DNA from: Gemmatimonadota bacterium
GTDB taxonomy: Bacteria > Gemmatimonadota > Gemmatimonadetes > Gemmatimonadales > GWC2-71-9
Assembly: GCA_029862925.1 (NCBI GenBank)
Contig: JAOTWJ010000004.1
Span: 1-64,000, forward strand
Length of the DNA: 64,000 nucleotides
Direction of reading: 5' to 3'
Part shown: positions 17,125 to 25,463 of the stretch, piece after piece
Numbering within the stretch: the first letter of the stretch is position 1
Layout: each line of letters opens with the position of its first letter
Notes under the pieces: model-generated
Databases searched by the model: none
What the model saw: only the letters and a program-made list of their open reading frames with translations
What the model was told of the DNA's origin: nothing
Made by a program: the position numbers and the translations under genes

Positions 17125-17322
17125 TCAGGCCGGCTCGCGCACCACGCGCCGGACGAGACGCCACGCCGCCCAGAGGATCAAGGCGACCAGGATCAGCTTC
17201 AGCGCCAGCATCGCAAAGCCGAGCACGCCGGCAAGGAGGGGCAGCACCAGAAACCATAGCAGCTGCCAGATGGCGACGCCCGCCAACCCCACGGCGGCGA
17301 CGGCCAGAATCGGTCGCAGCAT
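17125..17322 (-). CDS. Small inner-membrane protein, function unknown
   Basis: The ATG at 17322 follows a GAGG ribosome site by about 5 bases. The 65-residue protein is mostly two hydrophobic helices: LAVAAVGLAGVAIWQLLWFL and LLAGVLGFAMLALKLILVAL. It ends in an Arg-rich tail (WRLVRRVVREP), so it probably has two membrane spans with a positive cytoplasmic end. No family recognised. Confidence 0.6.
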   Translation of the reverse strand: MLRPILAVAAVGLAGVAIWQLLWFLVLPLLAGVLGFAMLALKLILVALILWAAWRLVRRVVREPA

Positions 17323-17662
17323 GAAACGCCTCGACAAGAGTGTGTGATATCCCTACGGACCGAGCCCCGTCCGGGTTTCCGATCCGGACCCCAGCCAGCG
17401 CCGGTCTGGTGCCGCTAGCGAGTTCCGAGGGCGAGTCGCTCCGCCAGTGCACGAAACCGGGCGGAGGCGCGCAACGCCCCGAACGTCGGACGAGCGATCA
17501 AGAACGTCAGAGCTCCCGCTCGATCGTATAGCGGTCATGAAGCGCAAGGCGCAGGTGCTCGAGAGTCACGCGACCATGAGGGGACTGGGACCCCTAAGAT
17601 CGTGCACACCCCGTCCCCACACCAGGGAGGCGGGGGCAAGCCGGTGGCTCGAAGAGCGGGAA
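17323..17662. other. Intergenic stretch without a supported gene
   Basis: About 340 bases separate the small membrane protein from the end of the barrel gene at 17663. Short open frames on both strands here are Arg/Ser-rich and lack ribosome sites, so I treat them as noise. It presumably holds the promoter of the small membrane protein. No repeat or RNA structure stands out. Confidence 0.5.
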
Positions 17663-18247
17663 CTAGAGGCGCGTGACGCTCAGGCCGAGATGCAACAAGG
17701 TGAGACGCACGTCGGCGAGCAGGGTCTGATCATCCCGGAGATTCGCGAAGAACGAGTTGGAGAACCCGGCGAACGGCGTCAGCGCGTACGCACGGCCGAT
17801 GCGCACTTCGTACCCCACGCCCAGCATCACGCCCAGCGACGAGGCGGACAGCGCGTCCGTCGAATCCGACGCCCGGAAGCGGGCCAGTCCCACCCCACCC
17901 ATCACGAAGTAGCGGGTGCGAGCGGGACTGGGATACCAGTACAAGGTCGGGGCAACGGCCAGGAACGTGGACCGGATCCCCTCGCTCCCATCGGTCCAGC
18001 CCTGCACCTCACCACCCAGCCGGAGATGATCGGAGAGGGTACCGCCGAGGGCGACGCGGGCCGCCCAGCCGCCGTTGTACTCGCCGCGGCAGACGTCACA
18101 GGAGAGTTGGTGCATGCCGGTACCGAGACCCGCCGAGGCCCAGAAGCCGGACGGCTCCTGCGCGCGGGCCGGCGCGGCGGCGAGGCAGAGGGCGAGCGCC
18201 GTGCACACGACGCGTCCGAGGCTGGGTCGAACGTGGTCGAGGGTCAT
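17663..18247 (-). CDS. Small outer-membrane beta-barrel protein
   Basis: 194 residues with a signal peptide (VVCTALALCLAAAPARAQ). Mature strands alternate as in 8-stranded OmpA/OmpW-type barrels: WAARVALGGTLSDHLRLGGEV, YFVMGGVGLARFRAS, LGVMLGVGYEVRIG and a final TLLHLGLSVTRL. An unusual Cys-x2-Cys (LSCDVCRGEYNGG) follows the first strand and could form a disulfide or bind metal. Role unknown. It is transcribed away from the VOC gene, with about 130 bases between. Confidence 0.7.
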   Translation of the reverse strand: MTLDHVRPSLGRVVCTALALCLAAAPARAQEPSGFWASAGLGTGMHQLSCDVCRGEYNGGWAARVALGGTLSDHLRLGGEVQGWTDGSEGIRSTFLAVAPTLYWYPSPARTRYFVMGGVGLARFRASDSTDALSASSLGVMLGVGYEVRIGRAYALTPFAGFSNSFFANLRDDQTLLADVRLTLLHLGLSVTRL

Positions 18248-18379
18248 GGGAAAGGTCTACAGCGGCGCGCGGCGCGGGGCCGTGACAGGCGTCACGCATC
18301 GCGAGGCCGGTCGGGAGGAGCGGGCTGCTCGCCGGGCCCCCGCCCCGGGGATATCTTCGGGCACAACCAGGAGGCTGAC

Positions 18380-19360
18380 ATGGGCGAGACTTTTCCGCGC
18401 GGGCGCATCGTTTGGCACGAGCTGATGACGACCAATCCGGATGCGGCCGTGCCGTTCTATCGCAGCGTGGTGGGCTGGGACGTCATGCCGTGGGAACAGG
18501 ACCGGTCCTACCGGCTGTGGACCATGCGGGGCGATCCCTGCGCCGGACTCATGGAGCTGCCGGAAGAGGCGCGTCTGGGGGGAGCACCGCCCAATTGGAT
18601 GATGTACGTCGCCGTGCCGGACATCGATCAGACGATGGGCCAGGCGACGGCGATGGGCGGCATGGTGCTCCACGGACCCCAGCAGATCGAAGGTGCCGGT
18701 CGCTTCGTGGTCCTCAGCGATCCGCAGGGGGCGGTGTTCGCCGTGATGCGGTCCCCGGGCGAGCAGGGCGGCCACGATGGACCCCCGAAGCCCGGGGAGT
18801 TCTCGTGGCACGAGCTCGCCACCACCGACTGGCGCGCCGGGTGGCGGTTCTATCAGGCGCTGTTCGGGTGGGAGAAGATGGAGGCCATGGAGATGGGCCC
18901 CATGGGCGTCTACCAGATGTTCGGCCGGAAGGGCCAGATGCTCGGCGGCGTGTACAACAAGCCGCCCGACATGCCCGCGCCACCGCACTGGCTGTGTTAC
19001 GCGATGGTCCCCAACGCAGACACCGCCGCCGCTAGCGTCACGCGCCTCGGCGGGAAGGTGTTGAACGGCCCCATGGACGTCCCCGGTCCCAGCGGGGACC
19101 GGATCGCGCAGTGCATGGATCCCCAGGGCGCCGCGTTTGCCGTTCACTCCACGCCACGAGTCGCCAAGGCGCGGCCACCGGCGAAGCCCAAGGCCGAGGG
19201 GCCGAAGGCCAAACCGGCTGCGGCACCGAAGGCCGGGAAACCGGCCCCCAAGAAGCCGGCTCCCAAGAAGAAGGCTCCGGGTGCCAAGAAGCGCCCTGTG
19301 AAGAAGGTGGCGCCCGCCAGGAAACGGCCGGTGAAGAAGGCGGCGGTGAAGAAACGCTAG
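18380..19360 (+). CDS. Two-domain VOC (glyoxalase-fold) protein with lysine-rich histone-H1-like tail
   Basis: The ATG at 18380 is chosen for the GGAGG ribosome site at 18370 and because it opens the first VOC repeat. Residues about 5-125 and 135-258 are two VOC domains sharing the pattern WHELMTTNPDAAVPFYRSVV / WHELATTDWRAGWRFYQALF and ending VLSDPQGAVFAV / CMDPQGAAFAV. This arrangement resembles the Cfp30B/27-kDa-antigen group, whose biochemical role is unclear. Residues about 262-326 are almost only Lys, Ala and Pro (PKKPAPKKKAPGAKKRPVKK), like AlgP or histone H1 tails, and probably bind nucleic acid or polyphosphate. The tail is the odd part (see findings). Confidence 0.85.
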   Translation: MGETFPRGRIVWHELMTTNPDAAVPFYRSVVGWDVMPWEQDRSYRLWTMRGDPCAGLMELPEEARLGGAPPNWMMYVAVPDIDQTMGQATAMGGMVLHGPQQIEGAGRFVVLSDPQGAVFAVMRSPGEQGGHDGPPKPGEFSWHELATTDWRAGWRFYQALFGWEKMEAMEMGPMGVYQMFGRKGQMLGGVYNKPPDMPAPPHWLCYAMVPNADTAAASVTRLGGKVLNGPMDVPGPSGDRIAQCMDPQGAAFAVHSTPRVAKARPPAKPKAEGPKAKPAAAPKAGKPAPKKPAPKKKAPGAKKRPVKKVAPARKRPVKKAAVKKR

Positions 19361-19377
19361 ATCAGTAGTTGTCCGTT

Positions 19378-19396
19378 GGTCAGTTATTAACTGACC
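19378..19396. promoter_or_regulatory. AT-containing perfect inverted repeat before the cupin gene
   Basis: GGTCAGTT and AACTGACC are perfect inverse copies separated by ATT. The element sits 17 bases after the VOC stop and 24 bases before the cupin GTG, followed by a related half GTTAAC at about 19405. It could be the VOC terminator or an operator for the cupin gene. It is unusually AT-rich for this DNA. Confidence 0.45.
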
Positions 19397-19420
19397 ACGA
19401 GTCGGTTAACTGGAGGCCCC

Positions 19421-19804
19421 GTGAGTGCAGAACTCGGCGGTGTCGTGCGCCGCGCGGCTGACGTGCCCACCAAAGCGGTCGCCGCGGGCGTCGCGACCCA
19501 GGTACAGGTGCTCGTGGGCCCCGCGGAGGGGGCGCCGAACTTCGTTTTGCGCCGGTTCATCATGGGCCCCGGCGGCGGCATGCCGACCCACACAAACCAG
19601 GTCGAGCACGAACAGTACGTACTGCGAGGGCGAGCCCGGGTCAGCATCGGCGGGCAGGTGCACGAGGTCGGACCCGACGCCACGCTCTTCATCCCGGCCG
19701 GCGTGCCGCACGCCTACCAGGTCGTGGAGTCGCCCTTCGAGTTCCTGTGTGTGGTACCGAACGTGCCCGACGAAATCCGGCTGGCTGGTGCGGAGGGCTG
19801 CTAG
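19421..19804 (+). CDS. Small single-domain cupin
   Basis: GTG start 5 bases after CTGGAGG. The 127-residue protein is one conserved beta-barrel. Cupin motif 1 appears as GGMPTHTNQVEHEQYVLRG, giving H-T-x3-E-H-E style metal ligands. Motif 2 appears as LFIPAGVPHAYQVV. The function of such cupins is open (isomerase, dioxygenase or sensor). The stop codon shares the palindrome CTAG with the stop of the receiver remnant on the other strand. Confidence 0.85.
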   Translation: MSAELGGVVRRAADVPTKAVAAGVATQVQVLVGPAEGAPNFVLRRFIMGPGGGMPTHTNQVEHEQYVLRGRARVSIGGQVHEVGPDATLFIPAGVPHAYQVVESPFEFLCVVPNVPDEIRLAGAEGC

Positions 19805-19995
19805 CTCGCGTCGCCTGGATCGGTCAGCGCCCGCCGCACGGCGGCCGCCAGGTCCGCCGGGGTGAACGGCTTGCCCAGGAACGCGATCCGCGCGGCCAGC
19901 ACGCCGCGCCGGACGACGGCGTCCACGGTGAAGCCCGACGTGTAGAGCACCCGGAGGTCCGGCCGCTCCGCGATCAGCCGATCTATGCGGAGGGG
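19801..19995 (-). pseudogene. Receiver-domain C-terminal remnant
   Basis: Reading the minus strand here gives about 62 codons between stops that spell the last third of a response-regulator receiver: RPDLRVLYTSGFTVDAVVRR, then IAFLGKPFTPADLAAAVRRAL. It includes the conserved Thr/Ser strand and the Lys-Pro-Phe after beta-5. The phosphoacceptor Asp half is absent, and a stop codon closes the frame at about 19993. This pattern is typical of the hybrid-kinase receiver end (PAS-type kinases), so the piece is probably a deletion relic of a larger kinase gene. There is no start codon. Confidence 0.7.
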
Positions 19996-20025
19996 ATGTC
20001 AACCTCCCAGCGCACTCGGAAAGGA

Positions 20026-20054
20026 CGAGGGGGCGCGTGTTCCGCGCCCCCTCG
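20026..20054. terminator. Strong GC hairpin downstream of the S9 peptidase
   Basis: A perfect 12-base stem, 20026-20037 with 20043-20054, closes the loop TGTTC. It sits 25 bases past the stop of the minus-strand peptidase gene, the right place for its terminator. Confidence 0.7.
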
Positions 20055-20079
20055 CACTCCGTCTCGCCCGAATTGCGGC

Positions 20080-22329
20080 TCAGCGACCGCCGGCCGGCAG
20101 ATTCTCCACGAGGTAGCGCGTGAGCAGCGAGAACACGTGCAGCGTGGTACCGCGGCCCTCACAGATGCAGTGACTCCGGTTGGGATACGCCACGTAGTCG
20201 AACCGCTTCCCCAGCTCGATCAGCCGGTTGACGAGACGTTCCGTCCCCTGCCAATGCACGTTGTCGTCCCCGGTGCCGTGGACCACCAGCAGCCGTCCCG
20301 CGAGGCCCTCGGCGTGATGGATGGCGGAGGCACGCTCGTAGTTCGCCGCATCGTCGGGCAGGAGCCCCATGTAACGCTCCTGGTAGATCGTGTCATAGAG
20401 CGTCTCGTCCGGTACCGGGGCGACGGACAGACCGACGTGATACACGTCGGGGTAGCGAAACATGGCCTGCAGGGTCGCCGAGCCACCGCCGCTCCATCCC
20501 CACACGGCCACGCGAGTCGAATCGAGATACGGACGCGTGCGCGTCAGCTGCCGCACCGCCGCCGCCTGATCCGCGCTCGTGATCACCCCGACTTGCCCGT
20601 ACGCCGCCTTGCGCCACGCCCGGCCCCGCGGGGCCGGGGTACCGCGGTTGTCCACGCTCGCCACCACGTAGCCCAGGTCCGCCAGCATCCGATGCCACAG
20701 GCCTTGCGGCCCGAACCATGCGTCGCGCACGGTCTGGCCCGCCGGCTCCGTGTAGACGTACATCAGCATGGGATAGCGCTTGGCCGGGTCGAAGTCCTTC
20801 GGCCGGATCATCCACCCATCCAGCTCCACTCCCTCCGCCACCGGCACGTGGAAGAACTCGGTGGGGCGGTGGATCAGGGCGGTCGTGGCCTGTTGGGTCT
20901 GCTCCCGCGAAGCCAGGACGCGGACGACCTCGTGGCCGGGCAGCCGCACGAGATCCGTCTGCGTGGGGAGATCGAACGCGGAGTGGCTGTGGATGGCGAA
21001 CCGTGCGTCCGGCGACAACGTGTACGAGTGCGAGCCCGGCTGGTCCGCCGGCGTGAGGCGCACGGGACGCCCCCCCGCCAGCGGCACGCGGAACAGATAC
21101 CGCTGCGTGGCGTTGTCGGGGGAGGCGCTGACGTACACCCATCCGCCGGGTTCGTCCACGGCGATCACGCTGACCACATCGTAGTTCCCGGGCGTGAGCA
21201 GCTTCGTCTGCCGCCCGTCGCGCGAGACCGTATACAGGTGACGCCAGCCGTCCCGCTCGCTGACCCACAGCAGCCGGCGTCCGTTGTCGAGCCACTGCCA
21301 GTCGTCCACGACGTCGAGCCAGGCCGCATCCCGTTCCACAAACAGCTCGCGGACCGCCCCGGTGGTCGCGTTGGCCAGCAGGACCTGATTGGTGTTCTGC
21401 CGCCGGTTCATCCGCTGGAGCACCAGCTCGCCCGCTCCCGCCCACTCCAACCGCGGCAGGTAGTTCTCGCGCGGATCGTCGGGCAGCTGGACCCACGTGA
21501 TCGGCCCGCCCGTCGCCGCCACGATCCCGGCGCCCACGGCGGAGTTGGTCGTGCCGACCTTGGGGTACTGGAAGGTGATCGTGTAGGGATACAGCGAGTC
21601 GGTGTTGTTGATCATCATGAAATTGCGTACACCCGACATGTCGAATCGCCAGAAGGCAATCCGCTGCCCGTCCGGCGACCAGCGGAACCCGTCGCGCAGG
21701 TCGAATTCCTCTTCGTAGACCCAGTCGCTGGTGCCGTTGACCACCGAGTCGGACCCGTCGCTGGTGAGCCGGGTGATGGCCCCGTCGCCCAAGTTCTCCA
21801 CGTACACGTCGCCCTGCCGAACGTAGGCGACCTTGTCGCCGGCCGGCGAGAACTTGGCGAACATCAGGGACGCCTCGGGCGCATCGGAGCCGCCGAGCTT
21901 GCGCAGCTGGCCGGTGCCGCGGTCGAGCACCCAGTAGTCCCCGCGTGTGTTGCGGCGCCACACACGCCGGGTGTTGGTGAAGAGCAGCATCTTGGCCCGG
22001 TCGGGCGTGAAGGCGAAATCCTGCGGGACCACCCCGACCGAGTCGCCGGCCGGCACGAGCTGGCGCGCGCTCACGAAGACCTGCGAGCTGCCGCTGACCG
22101 CGTCGACCCGCACGAGACGCACGCCACGCGGCTGGGTTGACCGCTCCGTCGTCACGTAGGACGTGGCATCCAGCCACTCCGCGGATCCAAAGCGTTCTCC
22201 GAAGAACTCGCCGGACGCGTAGATCCGCCGCAGCATATCCTCACCAGGCTGCTGCGCGGCGGCCTGCGCCACCATCACTGCCATACCGAGCGCCACGAGC
22301 GCGGCGCGCACGAACCGTCGAATCGTCAT
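20080..22329 (-). CDS. Exported S9 prolyl peptidase, dipeptidyl-peptidase-IV-like
   Basis: A periplasmic or exported serine peptidase that trims N-terminal dipeptides, typically after proline. A signal peptide covers residues 1-25 (ALVALGMAVMVAQAAAQ). The beta-propeller (about 60-480) includes the DPP4 Glu motif in WVYEEEFDLRDGFRWSPDG. The catalytic alpha/beta hydrolase domain carries WGWSGGGSA with Ser613, the acid in HGTGDDNVHW and the histidine in PNRSHCI. 749 residues is normal. Exported S9 peptidases are common in protein-degrading Gemmatimonadota and Bacteroidota relatives. A 12-base hairpin follows the gene. Confidence 0.93.
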   Translation of the reverse strand: MTIRRFVRAALVALGMAVMVAQAAAQQPGEDMLRRIYASGEFFGERFGSAEWLDATSYVTTERSTQPRGVRLVRVDAVSGSSQVFVSARQLVPAGDSVGVVPQDFAFTPDRAKMLLFTNTRRVWRRNTRGDYWVLDRGTGQLRKLGGSDAPEASLMFAKFSPAGDKVAYVRQGDVYVENLGDGAITRLTSDGSDSVVNGTSDWVYEEEFDLRDGFRWSPDGQRIAFWRFDMSGVRNFMMINNTDSLYPYTITFQYPKVGTTNSAVGAGIVAATGGPITWVQLPDDPRENYLPRLEWAGAGELVLQRMNRRQNTNQVLLANATTGAVRELFVERDAAWLDVVDDWQWLDNGRRLLWVSERDGWRHLYTVSRDGRQTKLLTPGNYDVVSVIAVDEPGGWVYVSASPDNATQRYLFRVPLAGGRPVRLTPADQPGSHSYTLSPDARFAIHSHSAFDLPTQTDLVRLPGHEVVRVLASREQTQQATTALIHRPTEFFHVPVAEGVELDGWMIRPKDFDPAKRYPMLMYVYTEPAGQTVRDAWFGPQGLWHRMLADLGYVVASVDNRGTPAPRGRAWRKAAYGQVGVITSADQAAAVRQLTRTRPYLDSTRVAVWGWSGGGSATLQAMFRYPDVYHVGLSVAPVPDETLYDTIYQERYMGLLPDDAANYERASAIHHAEGLAGRLLVVHGTGDDNVHWQGTERLVNRLIELGKRFDYVAYPNRSHCICEGRGTTLHVFSLLTRYLVENLPAGGR

Positions 22330-22487
22330 TCCTCACCCCTTCCCCACGTTGTCGTCCAGCACGTCTCACGCCGCCTCCGGCGACGCCGGAAGATCGCTGG
22401 GAGGTGGGGGTGTGCACCAGCGGCCCCGCATCTTGTGCGGCGGGCCGCCGCGCGGCACTCTCCCATCACCCCCAGTGGAGCACGCCG

Positions 22488-23648
22488 ATGGCCAAAACCC
22501 CCGAAGCGCCGGAGATCCCGCCCGGCGAGCTGGCGCAGGCGCTGGAGACGGACGCGCCGATCCAGATCGTGGACGTGCGCGCGCCGCAGCGACTCGTGGC
22601 GGGTCGGATCGAGCCCGTGCCGGAGAGCCGCTTTCACAACATCGTCGGCTCGCAACTGATTCGTCACCGCCGGCTGGAGGACGCGGGCCTGGATCCGGCG
22701 CTCCCCATCGCGGTGGTCTGCGACCACGGAAACGACAGCCGGGCCCTGGCTCGGCATCTCAACCGTCTGGGGGGCCGCGCACGCTCGCTGCGCGGCGGCA
22801 TGGCGGCTTGGATGCAGCTCGTGCTCCCTCGGCCCGTGGCGGCCCCGCCATCGCTCGATCGGCTCGTCCAGCTCGACCGGGTCGGCAAGGGCGCGCTGGG
22901 ATACGCACTGCTGAGTGACGGCGAGGCGCTGCTCGTGGATCCGCCCCTCGCGGCCGACGCGTATCGCCGCGTCGTGGCGGAGCAGGGGGCCCGGCTCATC
23001 GGCGTGGCCGACACGCATGTCCACGCCGACTACGTGAGCGGCGCCCCGGCCCTCGCGCGCGAATTCCGCGTGCCGTATCACCTGCATCCCGCCGATACCG
23101 TGTACCCCTACGACAACCGCCCCGGCCGGCTCGACGTGCATCCGCTCGTGGACGGCGACCGGTTGGCCGTGGGTCGCTGCCGCGTGCGCGTGGTGCACAC
23201 ACCGGGACATACGGAGGGCAGCGTGACCTACGTGATCGACGACGCCGTGGCACTGACGGGCGACTTCCTGTTCATCGCATCGGTCGGCCGGCCGGACCTG
23301 GCGGGACGCACCGGCGACTGGACGCCGCAGCTCTGGTCGAGCGTCGTGCGCGCTCGGAACGAATTCCCGCCCGACCTCGCGATCCGCCCGGCCCACTACG
23401 CGAGCGACGCCGAGCGCGAGCGGGATCGGTCGGTTGGACGGCCCTTTGCGCGACTCCTGGCGGAAAACGCCGCGTTCCAGTGCCGGGACGGCGCCGCGTT
23501 CGCCCGCTGGGTCGAACGGCAGGCGGGGAGCTTTCCGGAGTCGTACCGCACCATCAAGGCGATCAACGTGGGGCTCCATCCCGCCGATTCCGCCGAGGTC
23601 GAGGCACTCGAGTTCGGAAAGAACGAATGCGCGCTGGGCGGCCGGTGA
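22488..23648 (+). CDS. Rhodanese-metallo-beta-lactamase fusion (persulfide-dioxygenase-like)
   Basis: The ATG at 22488 follows GTGGAG. Residues about 5-110 form a rhodanese domain with the active-site loop VVCDHGNDSRA, Cys78 as the sulfur carrier. Residues about 125-330 are a metallo-beta-lactamase fold with THVHADYVSG (H177, H179, D181), then HTPGHTEGS and ALTGDFLFI. ETHE1-type persulfide dioxygenases use one Fe2+ in this fold and oxidise glutathione persulfide. In fusions the rhodanese usually follows the MBL domain, so the order here is reversed. A role in sulfide or persulfide handling is likely, but a hydrolase role is possible. Confidence 0.85.
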   Translation: MAKTPEAPEIPPGELAQALETDAPIQIVDVRAPQRLVAGRIEPVPESRFHNIVGSQLIRHRRLEDAGLDPALPIAVVCDHGNDSRALARHLNRLGGRARSLRGGMAAWMQLVLPRPVAAPPSLDRLVQLDRVGKGALGYALLSDGEALLVDPPLAADAYRRVVAEQGARLIGVADTHVHADYVSGAPALAREFRVPYHLHPADTVYPYDNRPGRLDVHPLVDGDRLAVGRCRVRVVHTPGHTEGSVTYVIDDAVALTGDFLFIASVGRPDLAGRTGDWTPQLWSSVVRARNEFPPDLAIRPAHYASDAERERDRSVGRPFARLLAENAAFQCRDGAAFARWVERQAGSFPESYRTIKAINVGLHPADSAEVEALEFGKNECALGGR

Positions 23649-23748
23649 CCACCTTCGGTGCGCTCGGCCTCCGCATCCCGAGGGTTGCGCTCCAACGGTG
23701 CTCCCTCTAGCGGACCGCCGTGCGAAAGCGTACATCGTCTAGGTGAGC

Positions 23749-24057
23749 ATGAAATCCTCCGAGTCGGACCGCCCGCTGGCCCTCGATCGGCGCCGCACCG
23801 ACCGGCGCGCCCACACCGAGCGCCGGGTCGCGGTGCTGCCGTTCCCCGGCGAGCGACGCGGCGCACGTGACCGTCGCCTCGGCGTGGACCGCCGGGTCGC
23901 CGACCTCGACCCGCGCGACCAGCTCCACACCGCGCTCGAGCTGCTGTTCGAAGTCGTCGAACGCAGCGGACTCGACGACATCGCGCTGCAGCAGCTCGAC
24001 GGCGCCATTCTCCGCGTGCGCGTGGCGCTCGACCGACTGGAGACCCGGGTCCCCTGA
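23749..24057 (+). CDS. Small charged protein with Arg-Arg repeats, function unknown
   Basis: The ATG at 23749 is preferred; GTG at 23743 is two codons upstream. The N-terminal half repeats short DRR/ERR units (LDRRRTDRRAHTERRVAV, DRRLGVDRRVADLD). The C-terminal half (about 60-102) is one amphipathic helix pair (LHTALELLFEVVERSGLDD, LRVRVALDRLET). There is no signal or membrane segment. I recognise no family. The Arg-rich part could bind nucleic acid or membrane lipids. It ends 81 bases before the carrier gene. Confidence 0.5.
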   Translation: MKSSESDRPLALDRRRTDRRAHTERRVAVLPFPGERRGARDRRLGVDRRVADLDPRDQLHTALELLFEVVERSGLDDIALQQLDGAILRVRVALDRLETRVP

Positions 24058-24138
24058 GTCGCGACGCCTCAACACCCGCGCGGAACCGGCCGTACACCTG
24101 AGCATGATGGCCCGCAGACCCGCGGCGAGGCGGGGCGG

Positions 24139-25443
24139 ATGCTGAGACCGCTCGTTGCACGGTTCGTGTCCGCCCGTGACGACGAGCTGACGCCGGTGCT
24201 GTGGGCCACGGCCTACGGCTTCTGCATCCTGTTTTCCTACTACATCCTGCGCGCGGTGCGGGACGAGATCAGCTCCGCCGACCGCGGCAACCTCCAGATT
24301 CTGTGGACCGCCGTCTTCGTCGTGATGCTGCTGGCGGTTCCGCTCTACTCCTGGGTGGCGTCCCGGTACCCGCGCGGCGTGTTCGTGCCGCTCGCCAACC
24401 GGTTCTTCATCGCCAATCTGGTGCTGTTCTACGTTGCGCTCACGCTGCTCCCCCCCGCGCTGCGCCCCTGGATCGATCGTGCCTTCTACGTGTGGGCGAG
24501 TGTCTTTGCCCTGTTCGTGGTGACGGTGTTCTGGGGGTTCATGGCCGACTGCTTTCGCAATGAGCAGGGCAAGCGACTGTTCGGGTTCATCGCCGTGGGA
24601 AGCTCGCTCGGCGGCATTGCCGGGTCCGCCGTAACGGCGTCGCTGGTCGAAGTGGCGCCGGCGTTCACCTTGCTCCTCGTGGCCTGCGTGCCGCTGGAAC
24701 TGGCCTCCTGGTGCGCGGCCGTCCTGCATCGCCGCTTCGGCGGCGGCGCCGACGCCACGCGCGTCGAGAACCAGCCACTGGGCGGGAGCGCATGGAGCGG
24801 TATCGGCGTGATCTTCCGCTCACCCTATCTGCTCGGCATCGCCGCGTACATTGCCTTGATGACCTTCGCCTCCACGGTGCTGTACTTCCAGCAGGCCCAT
24901 CTGGTCGGCGAGGCCGTCACCGACCGGGCCGCGCGCACCGCGTTGTTCGCGCGGATCGACCTGTGGGCCAACGCGCTCACGATTCTGCTGCAGACGTATC
25001 TCACGGCGCGCATCATCCGCGCCATCGGGATTGCCGCGAGCCTGCTCCTACTTCCGGCGGCCCTGAGCCTCGGCTTCCTGGGACTCGGCGCGTATCCGCT
25101 GCTCGTCGTCCTCATCGGGCTCCAGGTATTCTACCGATCGGTGCGGTATGGGCTGGCCAAACCGGCGCGCGAGGTCCTGTTCACCGTCGTCAGCCGGGAA
25201 GAGAAGTACAAATCGAAAGCGTTTCTCGATGCCGCCGTGTACCGCGGCGGCGACTTGGTGAGCGGCTGGCTCTACGCGGGCCTGGCCGCGCTCGGGCTCA
25301 GCGTGGGCGCCATCGCCTTTGTCGCGGCGCCGGTGGCGGTTGTGTGGGCCGTCGTGGGATTCCGGCTCGGCACCGCGCAGGAGCGGCGGGCCCGAGCCGG
25401 GACCCCCGGGACCCCGGAGAGCCCGACCCCGGCATCGTCCTGA
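24139..25443 (+). CDS. NTP/NDP-exchange-like (NTT/MFS-type) membrane carrier
   Basis: 434 residues with about 12 hydrophobic helices. The opening TPVLWATAYGFCILFSYYILRAVRDE resembles the start of NTT/TlcA-type carriers and their free-living relatives. A conserved KPAREVLFTVVSREEKYKSKAFLD stretch in the last third is the other strong family sign. Obligate intracellular bacteria use such carriers to import ATP. Homologues in free-living bacteria have no settled substrate. It ends 20 bases before the aldo/keto reductase, so the two may share a transcript. Confidence 0.75.
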   Translation: MLRPLVARFVSARDDELTPVLWATAYGFCILFSYYILRAVRDEISSADRGNLQILWTAVFVVMLLAVPLYSWVASRYPRGVFVPLANRFFIANLVLFYVALTLLPPALRPWIDRAFYVWASVFALFVVTVFWGFMADCFRNEQGKRLFGFIAVGSSLGGIAGSAVTASLVEVAPAFTLLLVACVPLELASWCAAVLHRRFGGGADATRVENQPLGGSAWSGIGVIFRSPYLLGIAAYIALMTFASTVLYFQQAHLVGEAVTDRAARTALFARIDLWANALTILLQTYLTARIIRAIGIAASLLLLPAALSLGFLGLGAYPLLVVLIGLQVFYRSVRYGLAKPAREVLFTVVSREEKYKSKAFLDAAVYRGGDLVSGWLYAGLAALGLSVGAIAFVAAPVAVVWAVVGFRLGTAQERRARAGTPGTPESPTPASS

Positions 25444-25463
25444 ACCTGCGAAAGGAGTCCCAG

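Noticed and set aside
17447-18379. N-terminal extension of the VOC protein upstream of 18380
   Set aside because: The extra 311 codons overlap the barrel gene on the other strand and resemble no protein. The ribosome site and the VOC fold both begin at 18380.
19601-20100. CRISPR or mobile-element scar around the receiver relic
   Set aside because: No direct repeats, spacers, transposase frame or terminal inverted repeats are visible. The only repeat is the terminator hairpin.
20080-22140. Long plus-strand frame (19747-22140) across the S9 peptidase
   Set aside because: The minus-strand product has signal peptide, propeller and catalytic triad. The plus-strand frame has none and is His/Arg/Gly-rich.
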